The position numbers were made by a program, and so were the translations under genes. From Tagaea sp965279565 (GTDB lineage Bacteria; Pseudomonadota; Alphaproteobacteria; CACIAM-22H2): a DNA stretch of 64,000 nucleotides. Under the pieces are notes generated by a model. That model did no database searches and was not told the origin of the DNA. It saw nothing but the letters and a program-made list of their open reading frames with translations. This document shows, in pieces, positions 25,671-33,720 of this stretch (position 1 is its first letter; each line of letters begins with the position of its first letter). The stretch spans positions 3,782,001 through 3,846,000 of the forward strand of contig OZ257249.1 in NCBI GenBank assembly GCA_965279565.1. Reading direction: 5' to 3'.

Positions 25671-26799
25671 CTAGTCGAGATCCGCAACCTGTGCGGTTCC
25701 GCCCTTCAGGCGCGACGACAGCGAGGCTTCGAGGAAGCGGTCGATGTCGCCGTCGAGTACGCCCTTTGTGTCCGACGTCTCCGCGCCCGTGCGCAGGTCC
25801 TTGATCATCTGGTAGGGCTGCAGCACGTAGGAGCGGATCTGGTGGCCCCAGCCGATCTCGCTCTTCGCCTCGTGCGTGGCGAGTGCGGCGGCTTCGCGCT
25901 TCCTCAGCTCGGCCTCGTACATGCGCGCGCGCAGCATCTTCCACGCGCGGTCGCGGTTCTTGTGCTGCGATCGCTCGGTCTGGCACGCGACGACCGTGTT
26001 GGTCGGGACGTGCGTGAGGCGCACGGCGGACTCGGTCTTGTTGACGTGCTGGCCGCCCGCCCCCGACGCGCGGTAGACGTCGACGCGCACGTCTTCTTCC
26101 TTGATGTCGATCTGGATGTCGTCCTCGATCGCCGGATAGACCCAGGCCGACGCGAAGCTCGTCTGCCGGCGCGCGTTTGAATCGAACGGCGAGATGCGCA
26201 CGAGCCGGTGCACCCCCGTCTCGGTCTTGAGCCATCCATACGCGTTCTCGCCGGAGATGCGGATCGTCGCGGACTTGATGCCGGCTTCTTCGCCGGGGCT
26301 CTCTTCCTGGTACTCGGTCTTGAAGCCGCGCTTTTCCGCCCAGCGCATGTACATGCGCGCGAGCATCTCGGCCCAGTCCTGCGCCTCGGTGCCGCCCGCA
26401 CCGGCGTTGATCTGCAGGAACGCGTCGTTGGCGTCGGCCTCGCCCGAGAGCAGCGCTTCAAGGCCGCGCTTCTCGGCCTCGGCCTTCAGGTCGACCAGCT
26501 GCTTCTCGGCGTCGGCGAGTACGGCGGCATCGTTCTCGGCCTCTGCCAGTTCGATCATGCCGATGGCGTCGTCGAGCTTGGCGGTCATGTCCTTGACCGC
26601 GCCGATGGCCATCTCGAGCTGCTTGCGTTCGCGAAGCAGGGCCTGCGCCTTCTTCGCGTCGTTCCAGAGGGAAGGGTCTTCGGAGAGCGTGTTGAGCTCG
26701 TCCAGCCTTTTCAGCGCGCGATCCCAGTCAAAGAAACCTCCTCAGCAGTACCAGCGACTGCTTGATTTCTTCGGCAACGGCGGCGATTTCGGCGCGCAT
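25671..26799 (-). CDS. prfB: Peptide chain release factor 2, with programmed +1 frameshift
   Basis: 375 residues after frameshifting. The first 23 codons (ATG 26799, MRAEIAAVAEEIKQSLVLLR) run to an in-frame TGA at 26730-26728. The ribosome slips +1 on CTT TGA C and continues in the frame ending at 25671, giving 352 more residues. RF2 marks: GGQ in YRASGAGGQHVNKTESAVRL and the stop-recognition motif in the SPF region (RISPFDSNARR). RF2 reads UGA and UAA, so low RF2 raises its own frameshift. A gene call that starts at 26612 loses about 60 residues. Confidence 0.95.
26727..26742 (-). promoter_or_regulatory. prfB +1 frameshift signal
   Basis: On the minus strand AGGAGG (26742-26737) is followed by TTT, then the slip codon CTT, stop TGA (26730-26728) and C. 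This equals the E. coli arrangement (SD-like hexamer, three bases, CTT TGA C). The SD-like sequence pairs with 16S rRNA and the weak UGAC stop makes the pause RF2-dependent. Confidence 0.95.
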
Positions 26800-26925
26800 G
26801 TCTGTCCACTCCGGCAATTCGTGAGCGTGCCTATACGAAGGACCGGGCCGCTTGGCAAGGCCCCCGCTTGGCAACGCAGGCGCGCTGTGGTTCCCTTGCG
26901 CCAAGCAATCCCGAGGAAACGTCCC

Positions 26926-28287
26926 ATGAATCTCGCCACCAAGCTCGCCGCGCGCGCGGCGGAAGGCCGCCCCGTCACCGTCGGGCTGATCGGGGCCGGC
27001 AAGTTCGGCACGATGTTCCTTGCCCAGGCGCGCAAGACCGTGGGGCTGCACATCGTGGGCATCGCCGACCTGTCGCCGCCGCGCGCACGCGCCGCACTCG
27101 CCAATTGCGGCTGGGACGAGGCCCGCATCGCGGCGAAGTCGCTGGGCGACGCGATCGACACGAAGCGCACGTTCGTGACCGACGACGCCGACGCGCTGAT
27201 CGCCCATCCCGGCATCGAGGTGATCGTGGAAGCGACCGGCGATCCGCGCGCCGGCATCCGCTTCTGCCTTCGCACCATCGACGCGGGCAAGCACATCGTG
27301 ATGGTCAACGTGGAGGCCGACGTCGTCGCGGGGCCGCTGCTGGCGGCACGCGCGCGCGAAAAAGGTGTCGTCTATTCACTTGCCTACGGCGACCAGCCCG
27401 CCCTGATCTGCGAACAGGTCGACTGGGCGCGCGCCTGCGGCTTCGAGGTCGTCTCGGCCGGCAAGGGGACGCGCTACCATCCCGACTTCCACCGCTCGAC
27501 GCCCGACACGGTGTGGAAGAACTTCGGCTTCACCGAGGAGATGGCCGCCAAGGGCGGCATGAACCCGAAGATGTTCAACAGTTTCATCGACGGGTCGAAG
27601 TCGGGCATCGAGATGACGGCCGTGTCGAACGCGACGGGCCTGCTGGCGCAGAGCGACGGCCTCGCCTTCCCGCCCTGCCCGGCCCCCGATCTCGCCAAGG
27701 TCTGCAAGCCGCGCGACAAGGGCGGCGTGCTGGAGCGGCGGGGCACGGTCGAGGTCGTCTCGTCGCTGGACCGCGACATGAAGCCGGTTCCCAACCATCT
27801 CCAGTGGGGCACCTATGTCGTCGTCGCGGCTGACCACGAGTATGTGCGCCGCTGTGCGGCCGAGTACTGCATGCTGCCCGACGACACGCGCGAGCACATG
27901 GCGCTCTACCGGCCGATCCACATGATCGGGCTCGAGATCGGCATTTCGGTTGCCAGTGCTGCCCTTCGCGGCGAACCGACGGGCGCGCCGATCGCGTTCC
28001 ACTCCGACGTCGCCGCCACCGCCAAGCGGCCGCTCAAGTCCGGCGAGGTGCTCGACGGCGAAGGCGGCTATTGCGTGTGGGGCAAGCAGGTGCCGGCCGA
28101 CGCGTCGCTCGCCAAGGGCTATCTGCCGCTGGGCCTTGCCAGCCACGTCACGCTCAAGCGCGACATCGCCGAAGGCGGGCTCGTGCGCTGGGAAGACGTG
28201 GAGTACGACGCGAGCGACCCGGCCGTGCGCGTGCGGCGCGAGATGGAAGCCGCCTTCGCGCGCCCGAACAGGAGTGCTGCCGACTAG
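26926..28287 (+). CDS. NAD(P)-dependent dehydrogenase with C-terminal SAF domain
   Basis: 453 residues. The N-terminal Rossmann fold has VGLIGAGKFGTMF and EATGDPRAGIRF, like homoserine dehydrogenase and Gfo/Idh/MocA enzymes. The middle has AGKGTRYHPDFHRSTPDTV. The C-terminal part (LKSGEVLDGEGGYCVWGK to LPLGLASHVTLKRDIAEGG) is a SAF domain, as in sugar-acid dehydratases and antifreeze proteins. Database names for this family vary and the substrate is unknown, possibly a branched sugar acid. Start ATG 26926 follows GAGGAAA. Its TAG stop is shared as CTAG with the convergent WD40 gene. Confidence 0.8.
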   Translation: MNLATKLAARAAEGRPVTVGLIGAGKFGTMFLAQARKTVGLHIVGIADLSPPRARAALANCGWDEARIAAKSLGDAIDTKRTFVTDDADALIAHPGIEVIVEATGDPRAGIRFCLRTIDAGKHIVMVNVEADVVAGPLLAARAREKGVVYSLAYGDQPALICEQVDWARACGFEVVSAGKGTRYHPDFHRSTPDTVWKNFGFTEEMAAKGGMNPKMFNSFIDGSKSGIEMTAVSNATGLLAQSDGLAFPPCPAPDLAKVCKPRDKGGVLERRGTVEVVSSLDRDMKPVPNHLQWGTYVVVAADHEYVRRCAAEYCMLPDDTREHMALYRPIHMIGLEIGISVASAALRGEPTGAPIAFHSDVAATAKRPLKSGEVLDGEGGYCVWGKQVPADASLAKGYLPLGLASHVTLKRDIAEGGLVRWEDVEYDASDPAVRVRREMEAAFARPNRSAAD

Positions 28288-29321
28288 CCCGCGTTCTGTT
28301 CCGTCTTCAGGTCGAACAGCACGACCGTGCCGTCTTCGCCGCCGGCGGCCACGCGCCAGCCGTCGGGCGAGAAGGCGACCGCGCGCAGCGGCTTGCCGTT
28401 GTCCTCGTCGGACTCGCGCAGCACCAGCTCGCGCTTGCCTTCGAGATCGCCCAGCCGCACCCCGCCCTGCTCGAATCCGCCCACGAGGAACGGGGCGGCC
28501 GGATGGCCGGCGATGCCGGTCATCAGCGTGCCGTCGCCGAAGCCGAACTCCAGCGGCGGCTGGCCTTCGGGCCCCTTGCCGGCGAAGTCCCACGCGACGA
28601 AGCAGTCGGCCGCATCCGACAGCAGCCAGCGCGAATCGTGCGTCCAGACGAGCTGGCGGACCTTCGTGCGATAGCCGGCCATCTGCATGTCCTGCCCGCT
28701 CGACAGGCGCCACACATGGATCGCGTTGTCCTGCGTGGTCGACGCGAGGAAACGGCCGTTGGGCGAATAGCGCAGATGGACGTGGCTGCCCTTCCAGTTG
28801 AGGTTGCGCGCCTTGTCCTTGGGCTTCGCCACCTGCCAGACCGACACGCCGCCATAGTGTGCCGCCGTCACGCGGCTGCCGTCGGGGCTGAAGTCCAGTG
28901 CCGCGACCGCACTGGGATGCGGGCCCAGCGTGGCGGGCTCGGCCGCACCCTTCGCCCACAGCTTCGCTTCCTTGCCCACGCCGCACGCGAACGAGCCGGT
29001 GGAATGCACCGCCAGCACGTCGACCCAGCGGCCCTGGAACTTCGCGATCTCGCCGACCGTGCCGTCGCGCGCCGTGCGCACGAGCCTGCCGTCGTCCCCG
29101 CCCGACAGGAACGACACGCCGTCGGGATGTGCCGCGAAGGACAGGATCGCGCCCGCATGCGCCTTGGCGACGCATGTACCCTCGCCCGAAACATCGACGA
29201 GATGCACGTCGCCCGTCCCGGTCGCGGCGGCGAGCGTCTCGCCGTCGTTCGTGAAGGCGAGCCCGCCCACATAGGCGCCGAGCGCCAGCGTGCGCACGCG
29301 CGGCTGCTTGACCGCGGACAT
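28284..29321 (-). CDS. WD40 repeat protein linked to a CobW GTPase
   Basis: 345 residues of about seven beta-propeller blades. Recurring units include GGLAFTNDGETLAAATGTGD, AALDFSPDGSRVTAAHYGGV and AVAFSPDGWRVAAGGEDGTV. No signal peptide or membrane helix is seen, so it is probably cytoplasmic. The ATG at 29321 lies two bases after the stop of the CobW gene, so the two are likely one operon. A partner or scaffold role for the GTPase is inferred from this pairing. The 3' end shares CTAG with the convergent dehydrogenase. Confidence 0.85.
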   Translation of the reverse strand: MSAVKQPRVRTLALGAYVGGLAFTNDGETLAAATGTGDVHLVDVSGEGTCVAKAHAGAILSFAAHPDGVSFLSGGDDGRLVRTARDGTVGEIAKFQGRWVDVLAVHSTGSFACGVGKEAKLWAKGAAEPATLGPHPSAVAALDFSPDGSRVTAAHYGGVSVWQVAKPKDKARNLNWKGSHVHLRYSPNGRFLASTTQDNAIHVWRLSSGQDMQMAGYRTKVRQLVWTHDSRWLLSDAADCFVAWDFAGKGPEGQPPLEFGFGDGTLMTGIAGHPAAPFLVGGFEQGGVRLGDLEGKRELVLRESDEDNGKPLRAVAFSPDGWRVAAGGEDGTVVLFDLKTEQNAG

Positions 29322-29323
29322 GC

Positions 29324-30391
29324 TCACCCGCGGCAGCCTTCGAAGCCGGCCTTGAGCTGGGCGGGATCGAGATGGCGGCCGATGAAGACGAGCTTCGACA
29401 CGCGCTTCTCGCCCTCGGTCCACTTCTGGCCCCACGTGGAGTCCGCGATCATGTGCACGGCCTGGAACACGTAGCGCTGCACGGCCCCCGTCACCGACAG
29501 GATGCCCTTCGAGCGCAGGATGTTCTGGCCCTGCACGCGCAGCGTCTCGGTGATCCAGGTCTGGAACCTGTCGGGATCGATGTCGCCCGCGACCGTGACC
29601 GAGACCGACGTGATGTCGTCCGCGTGCTTGGGGTTGGGCGCATCGTGATGATGGTGGTCGTGATCGTGGTGGTGACGGTCGTGGCTGTGGTCGTGCGTGG
29701 GATCGGTGCAGGTCTCGTGGTCATGATCGTGATGATGGTGATCGTGCCCGCCTTCGAGGAAATGCGGATCGAGCGTCAGGATGCGCTTCAAATCGAACGC
29801 GCCCTTGTCGAGCACCTTGGTGATGTCGATGGCACTCTTCGCCGTGCGGTGGATGGTCGCGTAGGGATTGATCTGGCGGATGCGCGATTCGACCTTCGCC
29901 AGCTCGGCCGGCGACACCAGATCGGTCTTGTTGAGCAGGATCACGTCGGCGAAGGCGACCTGGTCTTCCGCCTCGCGGCTGTCTTGCAGGCGCAGCGGGA
30001 AGTGCTTGGCGTCCACCAGCGTGACGACCGCGTCGAGGCGCGTCTTCGTCTTGACCTCGTCGTCGGTGAAGAAGGTCTGCGCGACCGGGGCCGGGTCGGC
30101 GAGACCCGTCGTCTCGACGATGATGCCGTCGAGCTTGCCCGCGCGCTTCATCAGGCCGCCGATCGTGCGGATCAGGTCGCCGCGCACGGTGCAGCAGATG
30201 CAGCCGTTGTTCATCTCGAAGATCTCCTCGTCGGTGCCGACGACGAGCTCGTTGTCGATCCCCACCTCGCCGAACTCGTTGATGATCACGGCGTACTTGC
30301 GGCCGTGGTTCTCGCTGAGGATGCGGTTGAGAAGCGTGGTCTTGCCGGCGCCGAGATAGCCGGTCAGCACGGTAACGGGGATCTGCGACAT
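29324..30391 (-). CDS. CobW/COG0523 metal-chaperone GTPase with His-rich loop
   Basis: 355 residues. Walker A GYLGAGKTTLLN, the metal-binding CxCC motif in NNGCICCTVRGDL, ETTGLADPAP and NKTD for guanine. A loop of about 45 residues between the GTPase and C-terminal domains is packed with His/Asp (GGHDHHHHDHDHE, then HDHSHDRHHHDHDHHHHD), typical of zinc-handling ZigA/YeiR/ZNG1-like members. It likely delivers zinc under limitation. No Zur site was recognised upstream. ATG 30391 is chosen at the start of SQIPVTVLTGYLGAG. Confidence 0.9.
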   Translation of the reverse strand: MSQIPVTVLTGYLGAGKTTLLNRILSENHGRKYAVIINEFGEVGIDNELVVGTDEEIFEMNNGCICCTVRGDLIRTIGGLMKRAGKLDGIIVETTGLADPAPVAQTFFTDDEVKTKTRLDAVVTLVDAKHFPLRLQDSREAEDQVAFADVILLNKTDLVSPAELAKVESRIRQINPYATIHRTAKSAIDITKVLDKGAFDLKRILTLDPHFLEGGHDHHHHDHDHETCTDPTHDHSHDRHHHDHDHHHHDAPNPKHADDITSVSVTVAGDIDPDRFQTWITETLRVQGQNILRSKGILSVTGAVQRYVFQAVHMIADSTWGQKWTEGEKRVSKLVFIGRHLDPAQLKAGFEGCRG

Positions 30392-30500
30392 GGGAACTGG
30401 GCTCCGCGACTTGGTGTGACCTTCATTTAGCGAAGCCGGCCCGCCGTTGCCACCCCCTTCCCGCTGGACGCGCGTCCGCAGCCCCACTACGAGAAGGGTC

Positions 30501-30902
30501 ATGACCAAGCCCGACCCCCGCCCTGCCGCCATCGCCGTCGTCCGGCACGAGGGCCGCTTCCTGCTGGTGCGCCGGGCCAATCCGCCCGATCCGGGCCGCT
30601 GGGGCTTCCCCGGCGGCAAGGTCGAACCGGGCGAGACGGTGGCCGAAGCGGCCGTGCGCGAGCTTGCCGAGGAGACCGGCGTGCGGGCCGTGGCACTTCG
30701 TGCCTTCGACTGCGTCGACGTGATCCGCCCGGGCTTCCACTTCGTGCTGGTGGCCGTGGCCTGCCGCTACGTATCGGGCGAGGCGGTCGCGGCGGACGAC
30801 GCGCACGAGGCGGCGTGGTTCACGCTCGACGAGATCGCGGCCGGAAAAGCCCCGTTTCTCGAACAGGTTGAACGCATTGCACGGTCCGCCCCATCGGCTT
30901 GA
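30501..30902 (+). CDS. Nudix hydrolase
   Basis: 133 residues. The Nudix box is complete: GGKVEPGETVAEAAVRELAE, then ETGV. It has the MutT-like start IAVVRHEGRFLLVRRANPP. It hydrolyses a nucleoside diphosphate linked to another group; ADP-ribose or oxidised nucleotide are possible. ATG 30501 has AGAAGGG immediately upstream. It diverges from the CobW gene. Confidence 0.9.
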   Translation: MTKPDPRPAAIAVVRHEGRFLLVRRANPPDPGRWGFPGGKVEPGETVAEAAVRELAEETGVRAVALRAFDCVDVIRPGFHFVLVAVACRYVSGEAVAADDAHEAAWFTLDEIAAGKAPFLEQVERIARSAPSA

Positions 30903-30933
30903 ACGGGCCGCACTTTAGGTATATATTTGCATT

Positions 30934-31257
30934 ATGGAAGTCGGGCTTTACGCACAGACCTTCGGTGTCGGGCGAAATCCGTATCTGCAGGCGCAGATCG
31001 CGACGACGCAGTCGACGCAGAACGCCCAGAACCAGCCGGTTCTGGCGAGTGCCGTCGCTGCCCAGCGCACGGCCCCGGTCCAGCAGACCCAGACCTTCCA
31101 GGCCCCGCAGGCCGCCGGCCGCACCGAAGCCTCGCGCGAGACGCGTGCGGGCACCGACACCGCCGCCGCGAACGACACGAACGCCAACGCGCTCGAGGCC
31201 GAGACCGGCAATCTCGCCGTGCGGCCGCGCGGCAGCCGGGTCGACGTCTTCGCCTGA
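30934..31257 (+). CDS. Small low-complexity protein of unknown function
   Basis: 107 residues. It starts MEVGLYAQTFGVGRNPYLQA and is then Gln/Thr/Ala-rich (QNAQNQPVLASAVAAQ, TAAANDTNANALEAE), ending LAVRPRGSRVDVFA. No signal peptide, membrane segment or domain is recognised; it looks disordered. It sits between a Nudix gene and a chemoreceptor gene (7 bp to the convergent MCP stop). The 31 bp before it are AT-rich (TTTAGGTATATATTTGC), which fits a promoter with a very short leader. A link to motility is only suggested by the neighbour. Confidence 0.6.
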   Translation: MEVGLYAQTFGVGRNPYLQAQIATTQSTQNAQNQPVLASAVAAQRTAPVQQTQTFQAPQAAGRTEASRETRAGTDTAAANDTNANALEAETGNLAVRPRGSRVDVFA

Positions 31258-31264
31258 TCCGCGT

Positions 31265-32980
31265 CTAGCTCGCGCGCATCCGCGCGACGAACGCTTCCAC
31301 TTCCGTCCTGAGCCTGTCCGACAGCGTCGAGACGGAGCTTGCCGCACCGCCCAGCGCGTCGGCGGCCGTCCCGGTCTTGTCCGCCGCCTCGCTGACATGG
31401 CCGATCGTCTGCGCCACCGCCTGCGTGCCGCGCGCGGCACTCTGGACGTTGCGCGCGATCTCGGCGGTCGCACTTCCCTGCTGCTCGACCGCACTCGCGA
31501 TCTCGCTCGCCGTGCCGTGGATCGAGCGGATCGCCTGGCCGATCGACTGGATGTCGCCGACCGCGCGCTGCGTGGCCGACTGGATCTCGCCGATCTGGCG
31601 CGAGATGTCCTCGGTCGCGCGCGCCGTCTGGGTCGCGAGGTTCTTGACCTCGCTCGCCACGACCGCGAAGCCCTTGCCGGCATCGCCCGCGCGCGCCGCC
31701 TCGATGGTCGCGTTCAGCGCCAGCAGGTTCGTCTGGCCCGCGATGTCGTTGATGAGCTTGACCACGTCGCCGATCTTGCCGGCCGACGCGGCGAGCTCGG
31801 AGACCGTGCCGTTGGTCGAATCCGCCTGCGCCACGGCCGCACTCGCCGCCGCAGCACTGTCGCCCACACGCTGCGCGATCGAGCGCGTGGTCGCCGAGAG
31901 CTCTTCGGTCGCCGTCGCGACGGTCTGCACGTTCGAGGTCGTCTCGCCGGCGGCGACCGCCACTTCGCTGGCGCGCGCGCGCGTGCCTTCGGCCGTCTCG
32001 CGCAGCGCCTCGACATTGCCGGTCAGGTGCTGGCCCGCCTGCGAAAGCTCCTGCGCCACGCCGCGCACGGCGCGGTCGAGCTCGTCGGCCATCGCGAGGC
32101 GCAGCGCGCGGCGTTCCTCGGCACTCTTCGCTTCCGCCGCCGCGCGCTCGGCGGCCGCGCGTTCGTTCTCGGCGATCCGGTCGCGGAAGACCGCGAGCGC
32201 GTCGGCCATGCGGCCGATCTCGTCGCGCCGGCCGGTTCCCGGCACCTCGCAGGCCGTGTCGCCCGACGCGATCCGGCCCATCGCCTCTTCCATGGCGCCG
32301 AGCGGACGCAGCGAGCGGCGCACGACTAGCCACATCAGCACGGCCGCGAGCAGCAGCGCGCCGCCGCCGGTCAGGGCCGCGTTGCGCAGGATCTGCTGCG
32401 TGGCGGCGAGGAACTCGGCCTCTGGAATGCCGATGAACAGGATGCCGATCGTCGCACCGGCCTTGTCCTTGATCGGATCGTAGGCCGTGAAATAGGGCTG
32501 GCCGAGGATCACGTTCGGCCCGCGATAGGCGCGGTTCTCGCGGAACACCGCGTCGAAGGCCTTGCCGGGTGCGAGCTTCGTGCCGACCGCGCGGCCGTTG
32601 GGCGTCTGGATGTTCGTCGCGACGCGCAGGTCGCCCATGAAGATGGTGGCGACACCGCCGACCGACGCCTTGACCTTGTCGACCGTCTCGTTGTCGCCGT
32701 TCAGCACCTTGTCGCCGGCGAGCATCTTGTCGCCTTCGACGCGATACTCGGTGCCGCGCATGCGCAGCATCTCCCACGCGACGCGCATGTTCGCGTCGAG
32801 GCGCGCCATGCCCTGGCGGTGGAATTCGGCATCGGCCTCGCGCACCGTGACGAAGAGCGAGGCGCCGAGCGCCAGTGCGGCGAAGACGATCGCGGCGAGC
32901 GAAAGCCGCCCGCCGATCGAGATGCGCGAATAGAGGGTTGCGGGCAGTCGCAGGACGCTGCGCAGCGAGGGGACGGGCAT
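31265..32980 (-). CDS. Methyl-accepting chemotaxis protein with single Cache sensor
   Basis: 571 residues. First membrane helix about 25-45, periplasmic sCache_3-type sensor (GGVATIFMGDLRVATNIQTP through GQPYFTAYDPIKDKAGATIG), second helix (GGGALLLAAVLMWLVV), HAMP, and a signalling hairpin with INDIAGQTNLLALNATIEAA and GKGFAVVASEVKNLA. No CheR-tethering pentapeptide is at the C-terminus. Cache_3 sensors often bind small carboxylates. ATG 32980 has CCGGAG upstream; an in-frame TTG 57 bp further up is less likely. Confidence 0.93.
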   Translation of the reverse strand: MPVPSLRSVLRLPATLYSRISIGGRLSLAAIVFAALALGASLFVTVREADAEFHRQGMARLDANMRVAWEMLRMRGTEYRVEGDKMLAGDKVLNGDNETVDKVKASVGGVATIFMGDLRVATNIQTPNGRAVGTKLAPGKAFDAVFRENRAYRGPNVILGQPYFTAYDPIKDKAGATIGILFIGIPEAEFLAATQQILRNAALTGGGALLLAAVLMWLVVRRSLRPLGAMEEAMGRIASGDTACEVPGTGRRDEIGRMADALAVFRDRIAENERAAAERAAAEAKSAEERRALRLAMADELDRAVRGVAQELSQAGQHLTGNVEALRETAEGTRARASEVAVAAGETTSNVQTVATATEELSATTRSIAQRVGDSAAAASAAVAQADSTNGTVSELAASAGKIGDVVKLINDIAGQTNLLALNATIEAARAGDAGKGFAVVASEVKNLATQTARATEDISRQIGEIQSATQRAVGDIQSIGQAIRSIHGTASEIASAVEQQGSATAEIARNVQSAARGTQAVAQTIGHVSEAADKTGTAADALGGAASSVSTLSDRLRTEVEAFVARMRAS

Positions 32981-33076
32981 GGGGGCGCTCCGGGGCTTGT
33001 GTCTTGGCACAAGCTGTATCAGCGCCGACTTAAACAACCGTAACCGACAAAGACAATACCGCTAAAATTTTTCCGA

Positions 33077-33709
33077 TCAGCCGCCGAGCGTGCGGCGGAG
33101 CGTCTCTTCGATCCGTTCGACCGGAGCCTCGTGCGAGAAATGCGCGACGTACTTCCCGTCCGGACCCATCAGGTAGATCAACGAGGTATGGTCGACCAGG
33201 TACTCGGCCGACCCCTGCGGCGTGGCCTTGCGATAGAACACGCGATAGGCCTTCGCTGCACGCGCCACCTGTTCGGGCGTGCCGGTCAGCCCCATGAGCC
33301 GGTCGTCGATCGCGGTCACGTAGGCCGACATCTGCGCCACCGTATCGCGCTCCGGATCGACCGAGACGAACACCGGCTGGATGCGTGCGGCGGCCGCAGG
33401 CCCGATGCGGTCGAGCGCTTCGGAGATCGCAATCAGCGCCGTCGGGCACGCGTCCGGGCAATAGGTGAAACCGAAATAGATCAGCGCGTGCTTGCCGAGG
33501 AGATCGGCTTCGGTGCGCGTGCGGCCATTCTGGTCGACCAGCTCGAACGGCCCGCCGATCGCGGCGGTCGCGACCGCGTGCGGCGGCGTGCCGGAATCCG
33601 ACCAGAATTTGAGACCCCAGGCGGCACCGAGCCCGACAAGCGCGCCGATCGCGAGCCAGCGGACGGTGCGCAGCACGGTGGTCGAAGGATTCGGCGCAGG
33701 CGCGGACAT
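33077..33709 (-). CDS. SCO1/SenC-family copper chaperone protein
   Basis: 210 residues. An N-terminal membrane anchor (about 15-35) is followed by a thioredoxin-like fold with copper-site cysteines C84 and C88 (YCPDACPT) and the ligand His in LVDHTSLIYLM. SCO proteins help build the CuA centre of cytochrome oxidase or act as thiol reductases. It begins 11 bp after the hybrid kinase stop and is probably co-transcribed with it. No oxidase genes are in the window. Confidence 0.9.
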   Translation of the reverse strand: MSAPAPNPSTTVLRTVRWLAIGALVGLGAAWGLKFWSDSGTPPHAVATAAIGGPFELVDQNGRTRTEADLLGKHALIYFGFTYCPDACPTALIAISEALDRIGPAAAARIQPVFVSVDPERDTVAQMSAYVTAIDDRLMGLTGTPEQVARAAKAYRVFYRKATPQGSAEYLVDHTSLIYLMGPDGKYVAHFSHEAPVERIEETLRRTLGG

Positions 33710-33720
33710 CGGCGCGGAAG

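Noticed and set aside
25448..25804. 118-codon plus-strand frame through the GTCAAC spacer into prfB
   Set aside because: Its second half is antisense to prfB and the first part is repeat DNA.
29690..29760. CAT/GTG-rich tract as a simple-sequence repeat or CRISPR-like array
   Set aside because: It is the coding sequence of the His-rich loop of the CobW GTPase; no regular spacer-repeat pattern.
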